Of a DNA stretch of 6,759 nucleotides, positions 1 to 6,759 are shown piece by piece. Every line of letters begins with the position of its first letter. Position 1 is the first letter of the stretch. The position numbers and the translations under genes are program-made. The stretch is from Chitinophaga pinensis. GTDB taxonomy: Bacteria > Bacteroidota > Bacteroidia > Flavobacteriales_D > Crocinitomicaceae. The stretch lies in contig CAMBRH010000195.1 in assembly GCA_945870115.1 (NCBI GenBank), forward strand, positions 1 through 6,759, read 5' to 3'. The notes below the pieces were generated by a model, which was not told the origin of the DNA, did not search any database, and saw nothing but the letters and a program-made list of their open reading frames with translations.

Positions 1-555
1 TTAGGAGAGGTTATTGGAATTCACAAAGAACAAGAAAATGTTCATTTTACCATAAATGCCAATTTCACTAATGAATTAAAAATCGATCAAAGTGTTGCTC
101 ATAATGGAGTTTGCTTGACTGTTGTAAATATTACTGACTCAAATTATACTGTTACTGCAATTCTTGAAACCTTAAATAAAACGAATTTAGGAACATGGGA
201 AATTGGTACAAAAGTAAACCTTGAGCGTTGCATGGTCTTGAACGGAAGACTTGACGGACACATTGTACAAGGTCATGTTGATTCCACTGCAATATGCAAA
301 AACATTGAAGATCAAGAAGGAAGTTGGAAATACACCTTTACTTATAATTCTCCATTTGTAACTGTTGAAAAAGGGTCAATTACAGTAAATGGTGTTAGTT
401 TAACGGTTGTTGATTCAAAAGAAAATGAATTTTCAGTTTGCATTATTCCTTTTACCTATGAATATACGAATTTTCATCAATTAAAAATAAACGATACGAT
501 TAATTTAGAATTTGATATAATTGGAAAATACGTTGCGAAATTGATGAGAGGATAG
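1..555 (+). CDS. ribE: Riboflavin synthase alpha chain, 5' end cut by window edge
   Basis: This enzyme makes riboflavin by dismutation of two molecules of 6,7-dimethyl-8-ribityllumazine, the last step of the pathway; family members are cytosolic homotrimers. The frame is open from base 1, and 184 residues are visible before the TAG stop. The family is usually about 195-200 residues, so only roughly 8-10 N-terminal residues (the usual MFTGI start) are missing. The internal duplication of two lumazine-binding folds is clear. The first half has SVAHNGVCLTVV (visible residues 31-42) and ETLNKTNLG (56-64). The second half has GSITVNGVSLTVV (125-137) and a degenerate FTYEYTNF (151-158) where the first half has the TNLG motif. 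RLDGHIVQGHVD (83-94) is the conserved hinge between the halves and carries the family's conserved histidines. An internal TTG at 115 is not the start, because homologous sequence continues upstream of it. It is convergent with the next gene; its promoter is outside the window. Confidence 0.96.
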   Translation, partial: LGEVIGIHKEQENVHFTINANFTNELKIDQSVAHNGVCLTVVNITDSNYTVTAILETLNKTNLGTWEIGTKVNLERCMVLNGRLDGHIVQGHVDSTAICKNIEDQEGSWKYTFTYNSPFVTVEKGSITVNGVSLTVVDSKENEFSVCIIPFTYEYTNFHQLKINDTINLEFDIIGKYVAKLMRG

Positions 556-598
556 ATTCTTTTGAAATGCAATGAACAGTATATTACGTTTTTTTCAA

Positions 599-633
599 CT
601 CATTCATAACTCATAACTCATCATTCATAACTC
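599..633. repeat. Heptanucleotide tandem repeat, five units
   Basis: Five 7-bp units lie head to tail: CTCATTC, ATAACTC, ATAACTC, ATCATTC, ATAACTC. Two unit variants are mixed. A 15-bp word (TCATTCATAACTCAT) occurs at 600-614 and again at 621-635, exactly three units apart. The array fills about half of the gap between the convergent ends of ribE and the large secreted-protein gene. It runs into the TGA stop of the latter (632-634, minus strand). It is direct, not inverted, so it does not form a hairpin. Its function is unknown; slippage or short-unit expansion is the simplest origin. Confidence 0.85.
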
Positions 634-3600
634 ATTTAGTAATCGTCACATCACCCACAAGTGTTTTAGAATCTCCAATTGATTTCACACCAAAAGAAAT
701 TTTCCATACATACGTTCCTTCTTCCACAAGGGCTAATTCTTTAAAAGTTCCGTCCCAACCAATTTTTGCATCAAAAGATTCAAATATAAGTTCGCCCCAA
801 CGGTTAAAAATTTCTAAATGATAATTAAAAGGATCAAAACCTGAAGTGAAAACAGGTAAAAAAGTATTGTTTAATTCATCCCCATTTGGTGTGAAAGAAT
901 TTGGCACAAAATAAAGCAACAATTCAGGAATATTCACAATAATTTTTGTCGAATCTGAACATCCAGCCTCATTAAAAGCTAAAAGTGTAATGGTATAACT
1001 TTGAGGAATATTATCATATTTGTGCGTTGCTTCAAAAGCTGTTGAAATAGAATCATCGTCAAAGTGCCAAATAAAATTTGTTGCATTTGTAGATAAATTT
1101 GTTGTTGAAACAATTGGAAAATACGGATCTAAAACGGTTTCAGAAACACTAAACAAAGCTGTAGGATCTGTTTTCACAAAAATGGTACTTGTTGCAGAAC
1201 CACCACAACCCGCGCTTAGTGTATATGTTATCAAATTTGTATCACCAGCTTGTGAAGGATCAAAAACTCCTAAAATATTATCAGTAATTCCGCTACCAGA
1301 CCAAGTTCCACCTAAAACATCCGCCGTTAAAAAAACAGGTAATGCACTTTGACAAAAAGAACCGACTTGAGTTATTGAAACAGGAGTTGGTACATTCACA
1401 ATTAAAGTTGTGGTAGAAGATGATGCGCAACCATTTAAAGTGGAAGTCACAGTGTAATCTCCAGCATCGGTTGTTTGCGTAAAATTAATTGTTGGATTTT
1501 GAAGGAAGGAAGAAAAATTTGGTCCCGTCCACGAAAAACTCGCTCCAGGCACATTATTTACACTTAAATCCGATTGATTCCCGACACAAACTGGACCGTT
1601 ATTCAAGGCTGTAATTACTGGGTACGGATTTACAATTAATTCAGCTTGATTTGAAGTTCTCGGACATAAATTATTGACTTCATTGATTACCAACTGAAAA
1701 ATTAATCCATCTAAACCTGTATTATCAGAAATGGATAAGGTTGAAGTTGTTGAACCAGAAAAAACAGCTGCATCAATTACATTATTGAAAGTTAACCCAT
1801 TATCTGCACTTACTTGCCATTGCATACTTGTTCCACCTGATAAAACAACAGTAAAACTTGCAAGATTTCCTTCACAAGCAGTGTGATTTGTTGGTTGACT
1901 TGAAATAGTTGGCAAAATGCAGTCAAATGCTTCACAATTTCCTAATCCTGGTAAGTAACAATTACTTCCATTTGTTGTTAAAATTAAATCAACTACATCA
2001 GCTGGATTTAGGCCATTTAATAAGAAAGATAAACCTGTTTGATTTCCTCCAGATTGCGCAATTCCGCCATTTACAGAATAAGAAATATCGTAAGAATTTG
2101 CACCATTTAATGCTGACCAATTAAATAAAACTGAACTTGCAGATCCCAAACCACAGGTAATAATTGGCGTTAAATTTGGATTTACAGTGATTGACATTGT
2201 ACTTGTTGATGCACAAAGTCCTGCTGTTGGCGTAAAAGTGTAGGATGTTGTAGAGGTATTATTTACAGCGGGTGACCAAGTTCCTGAAATTCCATTTAAT
2301 GAATTTAATGGTAAAGCAGCCAATGTAGCACCCGAACAAATTGGTGTAATTGCAGTAAAAACTGGAGCAATAATTGGATTTACTGTGATTGTGATATTTG
2401 CTGTTGTGGCACAAATTCCTGCATTTGGAGTAAAAGTGTAAGTTGTTGTTGCAGTATTATTTAAGGCCGGAGACCAAGTTCCGTTTATACTATTTAACGA
2501 CGTTAAAGGCAAAGCTGTTAATGTTGCTCCTGAGCAAATTGCATTTACAGCAGTAAAAGTTGGAACTACATTTGGATTTACTGTAATTGTCAAAGTTGTT
2601 GTTGTTCCGCATTGACCTGCATTCGGCGTATAAGTGTAAGTTGTTGTTGCAGTATTATTGATAGCTGGTGACCACGTTCCTGTAATTCCATTTAATGAAC
2701 TTGTTGGTAATGCATTTAAAGTTGCTCCAGAACAAATCGGATTTACAGCATTGAAAGTTGGTGTTAAAATCGGATTTACGGTAATTGATAAAGTTGTTGT
2801 TAAGGCACAAAGTCCAGCAGTTGGAGTAAATGTATAAGTTGTTGTCGCAGTATTATTTAAAGCTGGAGACCAAGTTCCAGTAATTCCATTTAAAGAAGTT
2901 GTTGGTAAAGCAGTTAATGTTGCTCCTGCACAAATTGGTGCAATTGCTGTAAAAGTTGGAGTTACGTTTGGATTTACAGTAATTGATTGTGTTACAGAAG
3001 AAACACATGTTCCAACTGGGGCAAAAGTATAGGTTGTTGTAGCGGTATTATTTAAAGCTGGCGACCAAGTTCCAGTAATTCCATTTAAGGAAGTTGTTGG
3101 TAAAGCAGTTAAAGTAGCCCCTGAACAAATAGGATTTACAGCAGCAAACGTTGGAACAATATTTGGATTTACAGTAATTGTAATTGTTGTCAATGGATTA
3201 GTTGTCCCACATTGTCCAGCGCCAGGAGTAAATGTGTAAGTTGTTGTTGCAGTGTTATTTAAAGCTGGTGACCATGTTCCGACGATTCCATTTAAGGAAG
3301 TTGTTGGTAAGGCTGCTAAAGTTGCACCTGAACAGATTGGATTTACAGCAGTAAATGTTGGAGTAATGAGTGGATTAATTGTTATAGTAGAAGTTGTTAT
3401 TGTGGCGCATTGTCCAGCAGTAGGTGTAAAAGTATAGGTCGTTGTTGCACTATTATTAATAGCCGGTGACCATGTTCCAGTAATTCCGTTTAAAGATGTT
3501 GTAACTAATGGACTTATTGGTGCACCAGAACAAATTGGTGTAACTGCATTAAATGTTGGAGTTATATTTGGATTTACGGTAATTAATTGTGTTACCGATG

Positions 3601-5128
3601 AAACACAAGTTCCCACGGGCGCAAAAGTATAAGTTGTAGTTGCTGTATTATTTAAAGCGGGCGACCACGTTCCATTAATTCCATTTAAAGAAGTTAGTGG
3701 TAAAGTACTTAATGTTGCACCAGAACAAATTGCGGAAACGGCAGTAAAAGTTGGAACAATATTCGGATTTACAGTAATTGTTAAAGTTGTTGTTGTTCCA
3801 CATTGACCTGCATTCGGCGTAAATGTGTAGGTTGTTGTAGCCGTATTATTTAGAGCGGGAGACCATGTTCCTGAAATTCCATTTAAAGAAGTTAGCGGTA
3901 ATGCTGATAAAGTTGCGCCTGAACAAATTGCAGCAACAGCATTGAAAGTGGGGGTAATTGTTGGGTTTACGGTTATTGGAAGTGTCACCGTAGCAGCGCA
4001 AATTCCTGGACTTGGTGAAAAAGTATAAGTTGTAGTTGCGGTATTGTTTAAGGCTGGAGTCCAAGAACCAGTAACACCATTTAAAGAAGTTGTAGGCAAA
4101 GCTGTTAAAGTTGCACCTGAACAAATTGCGGCTACAGAATTAAAAGTAGGTTCGATACTAAAAGTTCCTGTTCCACCCCAATTAATTGTTATTCCATCAA
4201 ATCCATTTGCATTATTAATTAGCAGAGCATAGCTTGTTCCAGCAGTCATTGTAATAAATTTGCAATAAGCATTGTCACCAGGATTTATTCCAGCTTGTTC
4301 ATTTATGCTAAGATCACTTAAATTTATTCCCGTCGAACCTGTGGAATTTAAGAATGCAGAAACATTACATCTGAGGGAATTACCTGATTGACTGCATGGA
4401 TTCGCTCCATTTAATTGATACAATACCCAATCTATGTCGTTTGAATTATCAGCAGGAGTAATATCAAAAGTTAGAGTTCCTGCAGTAACACACGTCCAAT
4501 AATACCAAATTGAATTACTTTCACCAAAAGTCATACAAGAATTACTACTTGGTTCACTCGAATTACTTCCTCCTCCACTAAAACCTGTTGCAGAAACCGG
4601 ATTTTTATCACACAAACGAATAGCTCCACCACAATCAGCACTCGCAATTGGCGGTGGCGTATAATTATTTACACATAATTTGAAAGTACCTTCGTTAGCA
4701 GATGTTGAACTAATTCGTATAAAATAGGTAGTTCCAATTGTAAATCCTGCAGAAGTCAATTGACTTAAATCTGAGCCTGCACTTCCATTATTACATGCAA
4801 TTTGTGATAAAGAGGCACAATTTCCACTATAAATTGCAATTCTTGGTCTTGCCATAGAACCAATTGTCCCATCAACGCTTATATTAATATTTGAACCAAT
4901 TGCTGTAAAAGAAAACCAAACATCTTCCGTAGCTCCTCCAGCCCAGCAAGATGCATTTGGGGATGAACTTGCTGTTGATCCAGCATTTGTATAAAAAGTG
5001 GAAGTAGAACAATAGTTTGAAACATTGACTAAATTTAGTGCATTTGAACAATTATCACCTTGAGCAAAGTAATTTATTTCAGAGAATAAACTAAAAAATA
5101 GAAGCCAAAAGAAAATTATTTTTTTCAT
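632..5128 (-). CDS. Large secreted repeat protein with T9SS type B (gliding-motility) C-terminal domain
   Basis: This is probably a surface or extracellular adhesin-like protein of 1498 residues; its ligand is unknown. Residues 1-23 look like a signal peptide: KK, a Phe/Leu/Ile core, then FAQ before GDNC. Residues 24-155 form a PPC-like beta module (DVWFSFTA). Residues 163-327 form a second Cys-rich beta module (SNSIWYYWT, NDIDWVLY). Residues 328-988 are ten tandem ~66-residue repeats. Residues 989-1070 look fibronectin-III-like. Residues 1071-1318 look like two or three Ig-like modules. Residues 1319-1400 are PKD-like (FIWHFDDDS, THKYD). Residues about 1405-1498 are the CHU_C gliding-motility C-terminal domain (FVPNSFTPNGDELN, IFNRWGELIF, GWDG, EEGTYVWKI), a type B signal for outer-membrane export by T9SS. 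No catalytic domain is recognisable. The ATG at 5128 is chosen because it gives the signal peptide and lies 22 bases after a TAnnTTTG promoter. No Shine-Dalgarno is seen, which is normal for Bacteroidota. The frame is intact throughout despite the repeats. The domain calls other than CHU_C and the signal peptide come from motif resemblance only. Confidence 0.93.
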   Translation of the reverse strand: MKKIIFFWLLFFSLFSEINYFAQGDNCSNALNLVNVSNYCSTSTFYTNAGSTASSSPNASCWAGGATEDVWFSFTAIGSNINISVDGTIGSMARPRIAIYSGNCASLSQIACNNGSAGSDLSQLTSAGFTIGTTYFIRISSTSANEGTFKLCVNNYTPPPIASADCGGAIRLCDKNPVSATGFSGGGSNSSEPSSNSCMTFGESNSIWYYWTCVTAGTLTFDITPADNSNDIDWVLYQLNGANPCSQSGNSLRCNVSAFLNSTGSTGINLSDLSINEQAGINPGDNAYCKFITMTAGTSYALLINNANGFDGITINWGGTGTFSIEPTFNSVAAICSGATLTALPTTSLNGVTGSWTPALNNTATTTYTFSPSPGICAATVTLPITVNPTITPTFNAVAAICSGATLSALPLTSLNGISGTWSPALNNTATTTYTFTPNAGQCGTTTTLTITVNPNIVPTFTAVSAICSGATLSTLPLTSLNGINGTWSPALNNTATTTYTFAPVGTCVSSVTQLITVNPNITPTFNAVTPICSGAPISPLVTTSLNGITGTWSPAINNSATTTYTFTPTAGQCATITTSTITINPLITPTFTAVNPICSGATLAALPTTSLNGIVGTWSPALNNTATTTYTFTPGAGQCGTTNPLTTITITVNPNIVPTFAAVNPICSGATLTALPTTSLNGITGTWSPALNNTATTTYTFAPVGTCVSSVTQSITVNPNVTPTFTAIAPICAGATLTALPTTSLNGITGTWSPALNNTATTTYTFTPTAGLCALTTTLSITVNPILTPTFNAVNPICSGATLNALPTSSLNGITGTWSPAINNTATTTYTYTPNAGQCGTTTTLTITVNPNVVPTFTAVNAICSGATLTALPLTSLNSINGTWSPALNNTATTTYTFTPNAGICATTANITITVNPIIAPVFTAITPICSGATLAALPLNSLNGISGTWSPAVNNTSTTSYTFTPTAGLCASTSTMSITVNPNLTPIITCGLGSASSVLFNWSALNGANSYDISYSVNGGIAQSGGNQTGLSFLLNGLNPADVVDLILTTNGSNCYLPGLGNCEAFDCILPTISSQPTNHTACEGNLASFTVVLSGGTSMQWQVSADNGLTFNNVIDAAVFSGSTTSTLSISDNTGLDGLIFQLVINEVNNLCPRTSNQAELIVNPYPVITALNNGPVCVGNQSDLSVNNVPGASFSWTGPNFSSFLQNPTINFTQTTDAGDYTVTSTLNGCASSSTTTLIVNVPTPVSITQVGSFCQSALPVFLTADVLGGTWSGSGITDNILGVFDPSQAGDTNLITYTLSAGCGGSATSTIFVKTDPTALFSVSETVLDPYFPIVSTTNLSTNATNFIWHFDDDSISTAFEATHKYDNIPQSYTITLLAFNEAGCSDSTKIIVNIPELLLYFVPNSFTPNGDELNNTFLPVFTSGFDPFNYHLEIFNRWGELIFESFDAKIGWDGTFKELALVEEGTYVWKISFGVKSIGDSKTLVGDVTITK
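2165..4147 (-). repeat. Ten in-frame tandem repeats (~198 bp, ~66 residues each) within the large secreted protein
   Basis: In protein order the units are R1 4147-3950, R2 3949-3752, R3 3751-3557, R4 3556-3359, R5 3358-3152, R6 3151-2957, R7 2956-2759, R8 2758-2561, R9 2560-2363 and R10 2362-2165. Lengths are 66 residues except R3 and R6 (65) and R5 (69). The shared core is TF-A-ICSGATL-ALP-TSLNGI-GTWSPA, then NNTATTTYTF, then a variable tail with one Cys, then ITVNP. Each unit has two cysteines (ICSG and the tail Cys), so one disulfide per unit is plausible, plus an invariant Trp. The first ~43 residues are highly uniform, and the tail is where units differ. All unit length differences are multiples of three, so the frame is kept. 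The pattern resembles Ig-like beta repeats found in many Bacteroidota surface proteins; that fold is inferred, not shown. Confidence 0.95.
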
Positions 5129-5150
5129 GTATGTACTAAACGAAACTTTT

Positions 5151-5158
5151 CAAAGATA
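5151..5158 (-). promoter_or_regulatory. Bacteroidota-type -7 promoter element upstream of the large gene
   Basis: The minus strand reads TATCTTTG, a perfect match to the TAnnTTTG -7 element used by the primary sigma factor of Bacteroidota. It ends 22 bases before the ATG at 5128, so a transcript would begin with a short leader of roughly 15-20 bases. A TTG at the usual 17-23 base spacing upstream (-33 element) is not present; the nearest TTG is 29 bases away, within the terminator. The region between is a T-rich run. The site follows the upstream gene's terminator, which supports independent transcription of the large gene. Confidence 0.6.
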
Positions 5159-5186
5159 GTTGTTTTTGGTGAATAAAAAAAATTTA

Positions 5187-5230
5187 ACAAAAAAGCAGCT
5201 ACTCGAATGAACGAATAACTGCTTTTTTGT
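5187..5230 (-). terminator. Intrinsic terminator of the upstream (type A cargo) gene
   Basis: The outer arms 5187-5198 and 5219-5230 are perfect 12-bp inverted repeats (ACAAAAAAGCAG and its complement). The inner bases 5199-5205 and 5212-5218 pair around a 6-base loop (5206-5211). Read on the minus strand, the inner seven pairs all form if two G-U pairs are allowed, giving a 19-bp stem. On the plus strand the same two positions are C-A mismatches. On the minus strand the GC-containing centre is followed by a run of six U, then GUUAAA, then eight more U. Both features point to termination of transcripts reading leftward from the gene ending at 5317. Position and orientation fit. Confidence 0.85.
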
Positions 5231-5232
5231 CA

Positions 5233-5310
5233 GATATAAAGATTTTAGGACTTTAGGATTTTAAGACGTTGATTTGTCTTAATATCCTAATATCTTGAAG
5301 TCTTAATATC
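5233..5310. repeat. Imperfect palindrome made of 8-bp units, directly after a gene stop
   Basis: The left arm (5233-5267) reads as four octamers, GATATAAA, GATTTTAG, GACTTTAG, GATTTTAA, plus a final GAC. The right arm (5276-5310) is the inverse: GTC, then TTAATATC, CTAATATC, TTGAAGTC, TTAATATC. The two 35-base arms match at 28 of 35 positions and are separated by 8 bases (5268-5275). The element begins six bases beyond the stop codon at 5317-5319 and ends two bases before the terminator hairpin. As RNA it can fold into a long AT-rich hairpin; three of the seven mismatches become G-U pairs on the plus strand only. It could be a repetitive extragenic (REP-like) element or a decayed short-unit expansion. 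Its role is unknown. Confidence 0.8.
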
Positions 5311-5316
5311 TAAAAA

Positions 5317-6759
5317 TTACTTAACTTCCAATTTTTGTACTTCCACAATTTGGTGATCGATAAGAACTTTCACTAGGTATAAACCTTTTTGAACGTCACT
5401 AATATCGATTAATTCACCATTTGAGTTTTCAAAAACATTGTTGTAAACAACTTTTCCGGTTAAATCAATAAATTGAACTTCCATTTTTCCATCAGGAATG
5501 TTTTGGAAATCTAAATTTACTTTTCCAGATGCTGGATTTGGGTAAATTTTCACGTAAACAGGAATTTCACTTACTTGTGTGAAAATAGTTTCAGTTGAAG
5601 TACTTGGTTTTGAATGTTTTTGATTAGAATTGTCGCTAAATTCTAAAAAAGCATTGATGTAGATTTGTTGATTGATGTTTGTCAACATATTTGTAGCCTT
5701 TGCTTTCACCATTTCATCAAGTGCGTCATTACTCAAAATTTCGATATTTGTCAATAAAGTAGGATTTTCTTGAACCGCAACTAATTCGCTAGATGCAAGT
5801 TTTAATTCTTTTTGAATGTCCATTACATCAATAAATTCTTGAGTAACCCCTTCAGAAATTAAATTATTTTTCAATTCATTTCCTTTCACAAAATCTCCTT
5901 TTTGAATGTACATATCTAACAATTTTTTACGCATTTCCAACTTAGGATTTTTCTCAAGTTCAACAATGAATGTATCAATTCCAGTAGAGTCCATTTGAAG
6001 AATATGATATAAATCATTATACAATCTATCAATTTGACTCTCTTTGTAATTAATTCTTGAAAATAATTCCACTCTAGCAGAAACACCAACTTGGGCAGCA
6101 TTGATTTGATTTTTTGTCCCACTTGGTAAATTTAAGTCTAGGTATTTTTGCGTAATTGCTGGACTCAATTTTGAATTTGCAATTAAAATTTGTTTTAATT
6201 TTCCAGTTTGTGGACTTCTACAAATAAAAGCAGCAAGTACTTCATCAGATAAGTAAGGCGAAAATTGCATTAACAAAGGAAAACTTGCGTTAATATCGCT
6301 AACTGTACTTACATAAGTTAACAAAGAATGTGTATCGCCACCGTCAATTTTATCTTTTAAGACTTGGATTTTGTTTGCTAAAGTTGAAATTTCTTGTTTT
6401 ATCTCTATTGGTCCTATACCATCAACAATTTGGGTTTTACACCCTTGGTTTGTCATTGTTACATGGTTTCCATTCCCATTTGCTGTATTTTCAGTAACAT
6501 TTACATATTCTCCAGTACTATTTAGAGGATAATATCTATTTGAAATTACATTTGCTCCAATATGGAAGTACATAATGTCCTGAGAAGTTTCCATCTTGAT
6601 ATCATGAGTACTTAATTCTGAGTTTGAATTATATTCTGAGAATAAATTGTTAGCTGATTTTGTCAATGCTTCAAGATTATTATTATTTCCAGGTGCTCCT
6701 TGAAAGTAATTAATTCTACCTTTAATTACTGTTAAATCTGCCTCAACAATTTTTTGATT
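5317..6759 (-). CDS. Secreted protein with T9SS type A C-terminal sorting domain, N-terminus beyond window edge
   Basis: The frame is open to the right edge, so 480 residues plus the TAA stop are visible and the true start is outside. The TTG at 6666 is not a convincing start because the frame continues 31 codons further without a stop. Visible residues 1-115 are Asn-rich and lack a recognised domain; they may be the end of a larger beta-structured region. Residues about 116-376 look mostly alpha-helical, with LSDEVLAAF and LSPAITQKYL hairpin-like units (170-210) and a TPR-like stretch (KLLDMYIQKGDFVKGNELKNNL, starting near 279). A polar Ser/Thr/Asn linker follows (about 375-400). Residues about 402-480 are a type A T9SS domain (VKIYPNPASGKVNLDF, DLTGKVVY, GLYLVKV, final KLEVK), which directs export and is usually cleaved. 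The biochemical role is not recognisable. The gene is followed by a palindromic repeat and its own terminator. Confidence 0.9.
   Translation of the reverse strand, partial: NQKIVEADLTVIKGRINYFQGAPGNNNNLEALTKSANNLFSEYNSNSELSTHDIKMETSQDIMYFHIGANVISNRYYPLNSTGEYVNVTENTANGNGNHVTMTNQGCKTQIVDGIGPIEIKQEISTLANKIQVLKDKIDGGDTHSLLTYVSTVSDINASFPLLMQFSPYLSDEVLAAFICRSPQTGKLKQILIANSKLSPAITQKYLDLNLPSGTKNQINAAQVGVSARVELFSRINYKESQIDRLYNDLYHILQMDSTGIDTFIVELEKNPKLEMRKKLLDMYIQKGDFVKGNELKNNLISEGVTQEFIDVMDIQKELKLASSELVAVQENPTLLTNIEILSNDALDEMVKAKATNMLTNINQQIYINAFLEFSDNSNQKHSKPSTSTETIFTQVSEIPVYVKIYPNPASGKVNLDFQNIPDGKMEVQFIDLTGKVVYNNVFENSNGELIDISDVQKGLYLVKVLIDHQIVEVQKLEVK

Noticed and set aside
575..595. Possible ribE terminator: small stem (AAC/GTT and GTA/TAC, one bulge) followed by seven T
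   Set aside because: The stem has only six pairs, few of them G-C, and a three-base loop; it is too weak to call from sequence alone, although its position after ribE and the T run are suggestive.
599..635. CRISPR-like array at the convergent junction
   Set aside because: Units are 7 bp with no spacers; it is a simple tandem repeat.
1020..1352. Plus-strand open frame of 110 codons opposite the large gene
   Set aside because: It lies wholly antisense to the PKD/Ig-like part of the large protein, has no recognisable motif, and such frames are expected opposite Thr/Ser/Asn-rich coding sequence.
1909..2124. Plus-strand 71-codon frame
   Set aside because: It is antisense to the fibronectin/Ig-like region of the large protein, with a composition typical of a shadow frame and no motif.
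3252..4232. Several short plus-strand and shifted minus-strand open frames within the repeat array
   Set aside because: They recur with the repeat period and encode low-complexity shadows of the same DNA; the in-frame repeat protein explains the sequence.
5048..5050. Lipoprotein signal with Cys27 as the lipidated residue
   Set aside because: The residues before the Cys are QGDN, which do not form a lipobox; cleavage after FAQ at a standard signal peptidase site fits better.
5916..6122. Minus-strand 68-codon frame inside the type A cargo gene
   Set aside because: It is out of frame with a clearly coding gene on the same strand and shows no recognisable features.

Overview
The window looks like chromosomal DNA of an AT-rich member of the Bacteroidota, most likely Flavobacteriales (a Fluviicola/Crocinitomicaceae-like relative is a guess). 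The evidence is two secreted proteins with type IX secretion system (T9SS) sorting domains, a TAnnTTTG-type promoter, no obvious Shine-Dalgarno sequence, and asparagine/threonine/isoleucine-rich proteins.

Layout. Bases 1-555 (+) hold all but the first few codons of riboflavin synthase alpha chain (ribE), cut by the left edge. Bases 556-631 are a short convergent intergenic gap carrying a 7-bp tandem repeat. Bases 632-5128 (-) encode a complete 1498-residue secreted, probably surface-exposed modular protein. It has a signal peptide, two beta-rich N-terminal modules, ten tandem ~66-residue Cys/Trp/Thr-rich repeats, a fibronectin/Ig-like region, a PKD-like module, and a gliding-motility-type (CHU_C, T9SS type B) C-terminal domain. 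Bases 5129-5316 are a compact intergenic region with a promoter for the large gene, a strong intrinsic terminator for the gene upstream of it, and an imperfect palindrome built of 8-bp units. Bases 5317-6759 (-) hold the C-terminal 480 residues of another secreted protein, with a helical region and a T9SS type A C-terminal domain; its start lies beyond the right edge.

How it fits together. The two minus-strand genes are neighbours and both encode T9SS cargo, but with different sorting domains. A terminator and a promoter lie between them, so they are probably separate transcription units. ribE is a housekeeping gene facing them tail to tail, with no evident functional link. No PorP/SprF-like partner gene lies directly downstream of the type B protein.

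I see no strong sign of a new defence or mobile system. The most unusual structures are the nested (three-unit, ~600 bp) periodicity inside the ten-repeat array and the two short-unit intergenic repeat arrays next to gene 3' ends.
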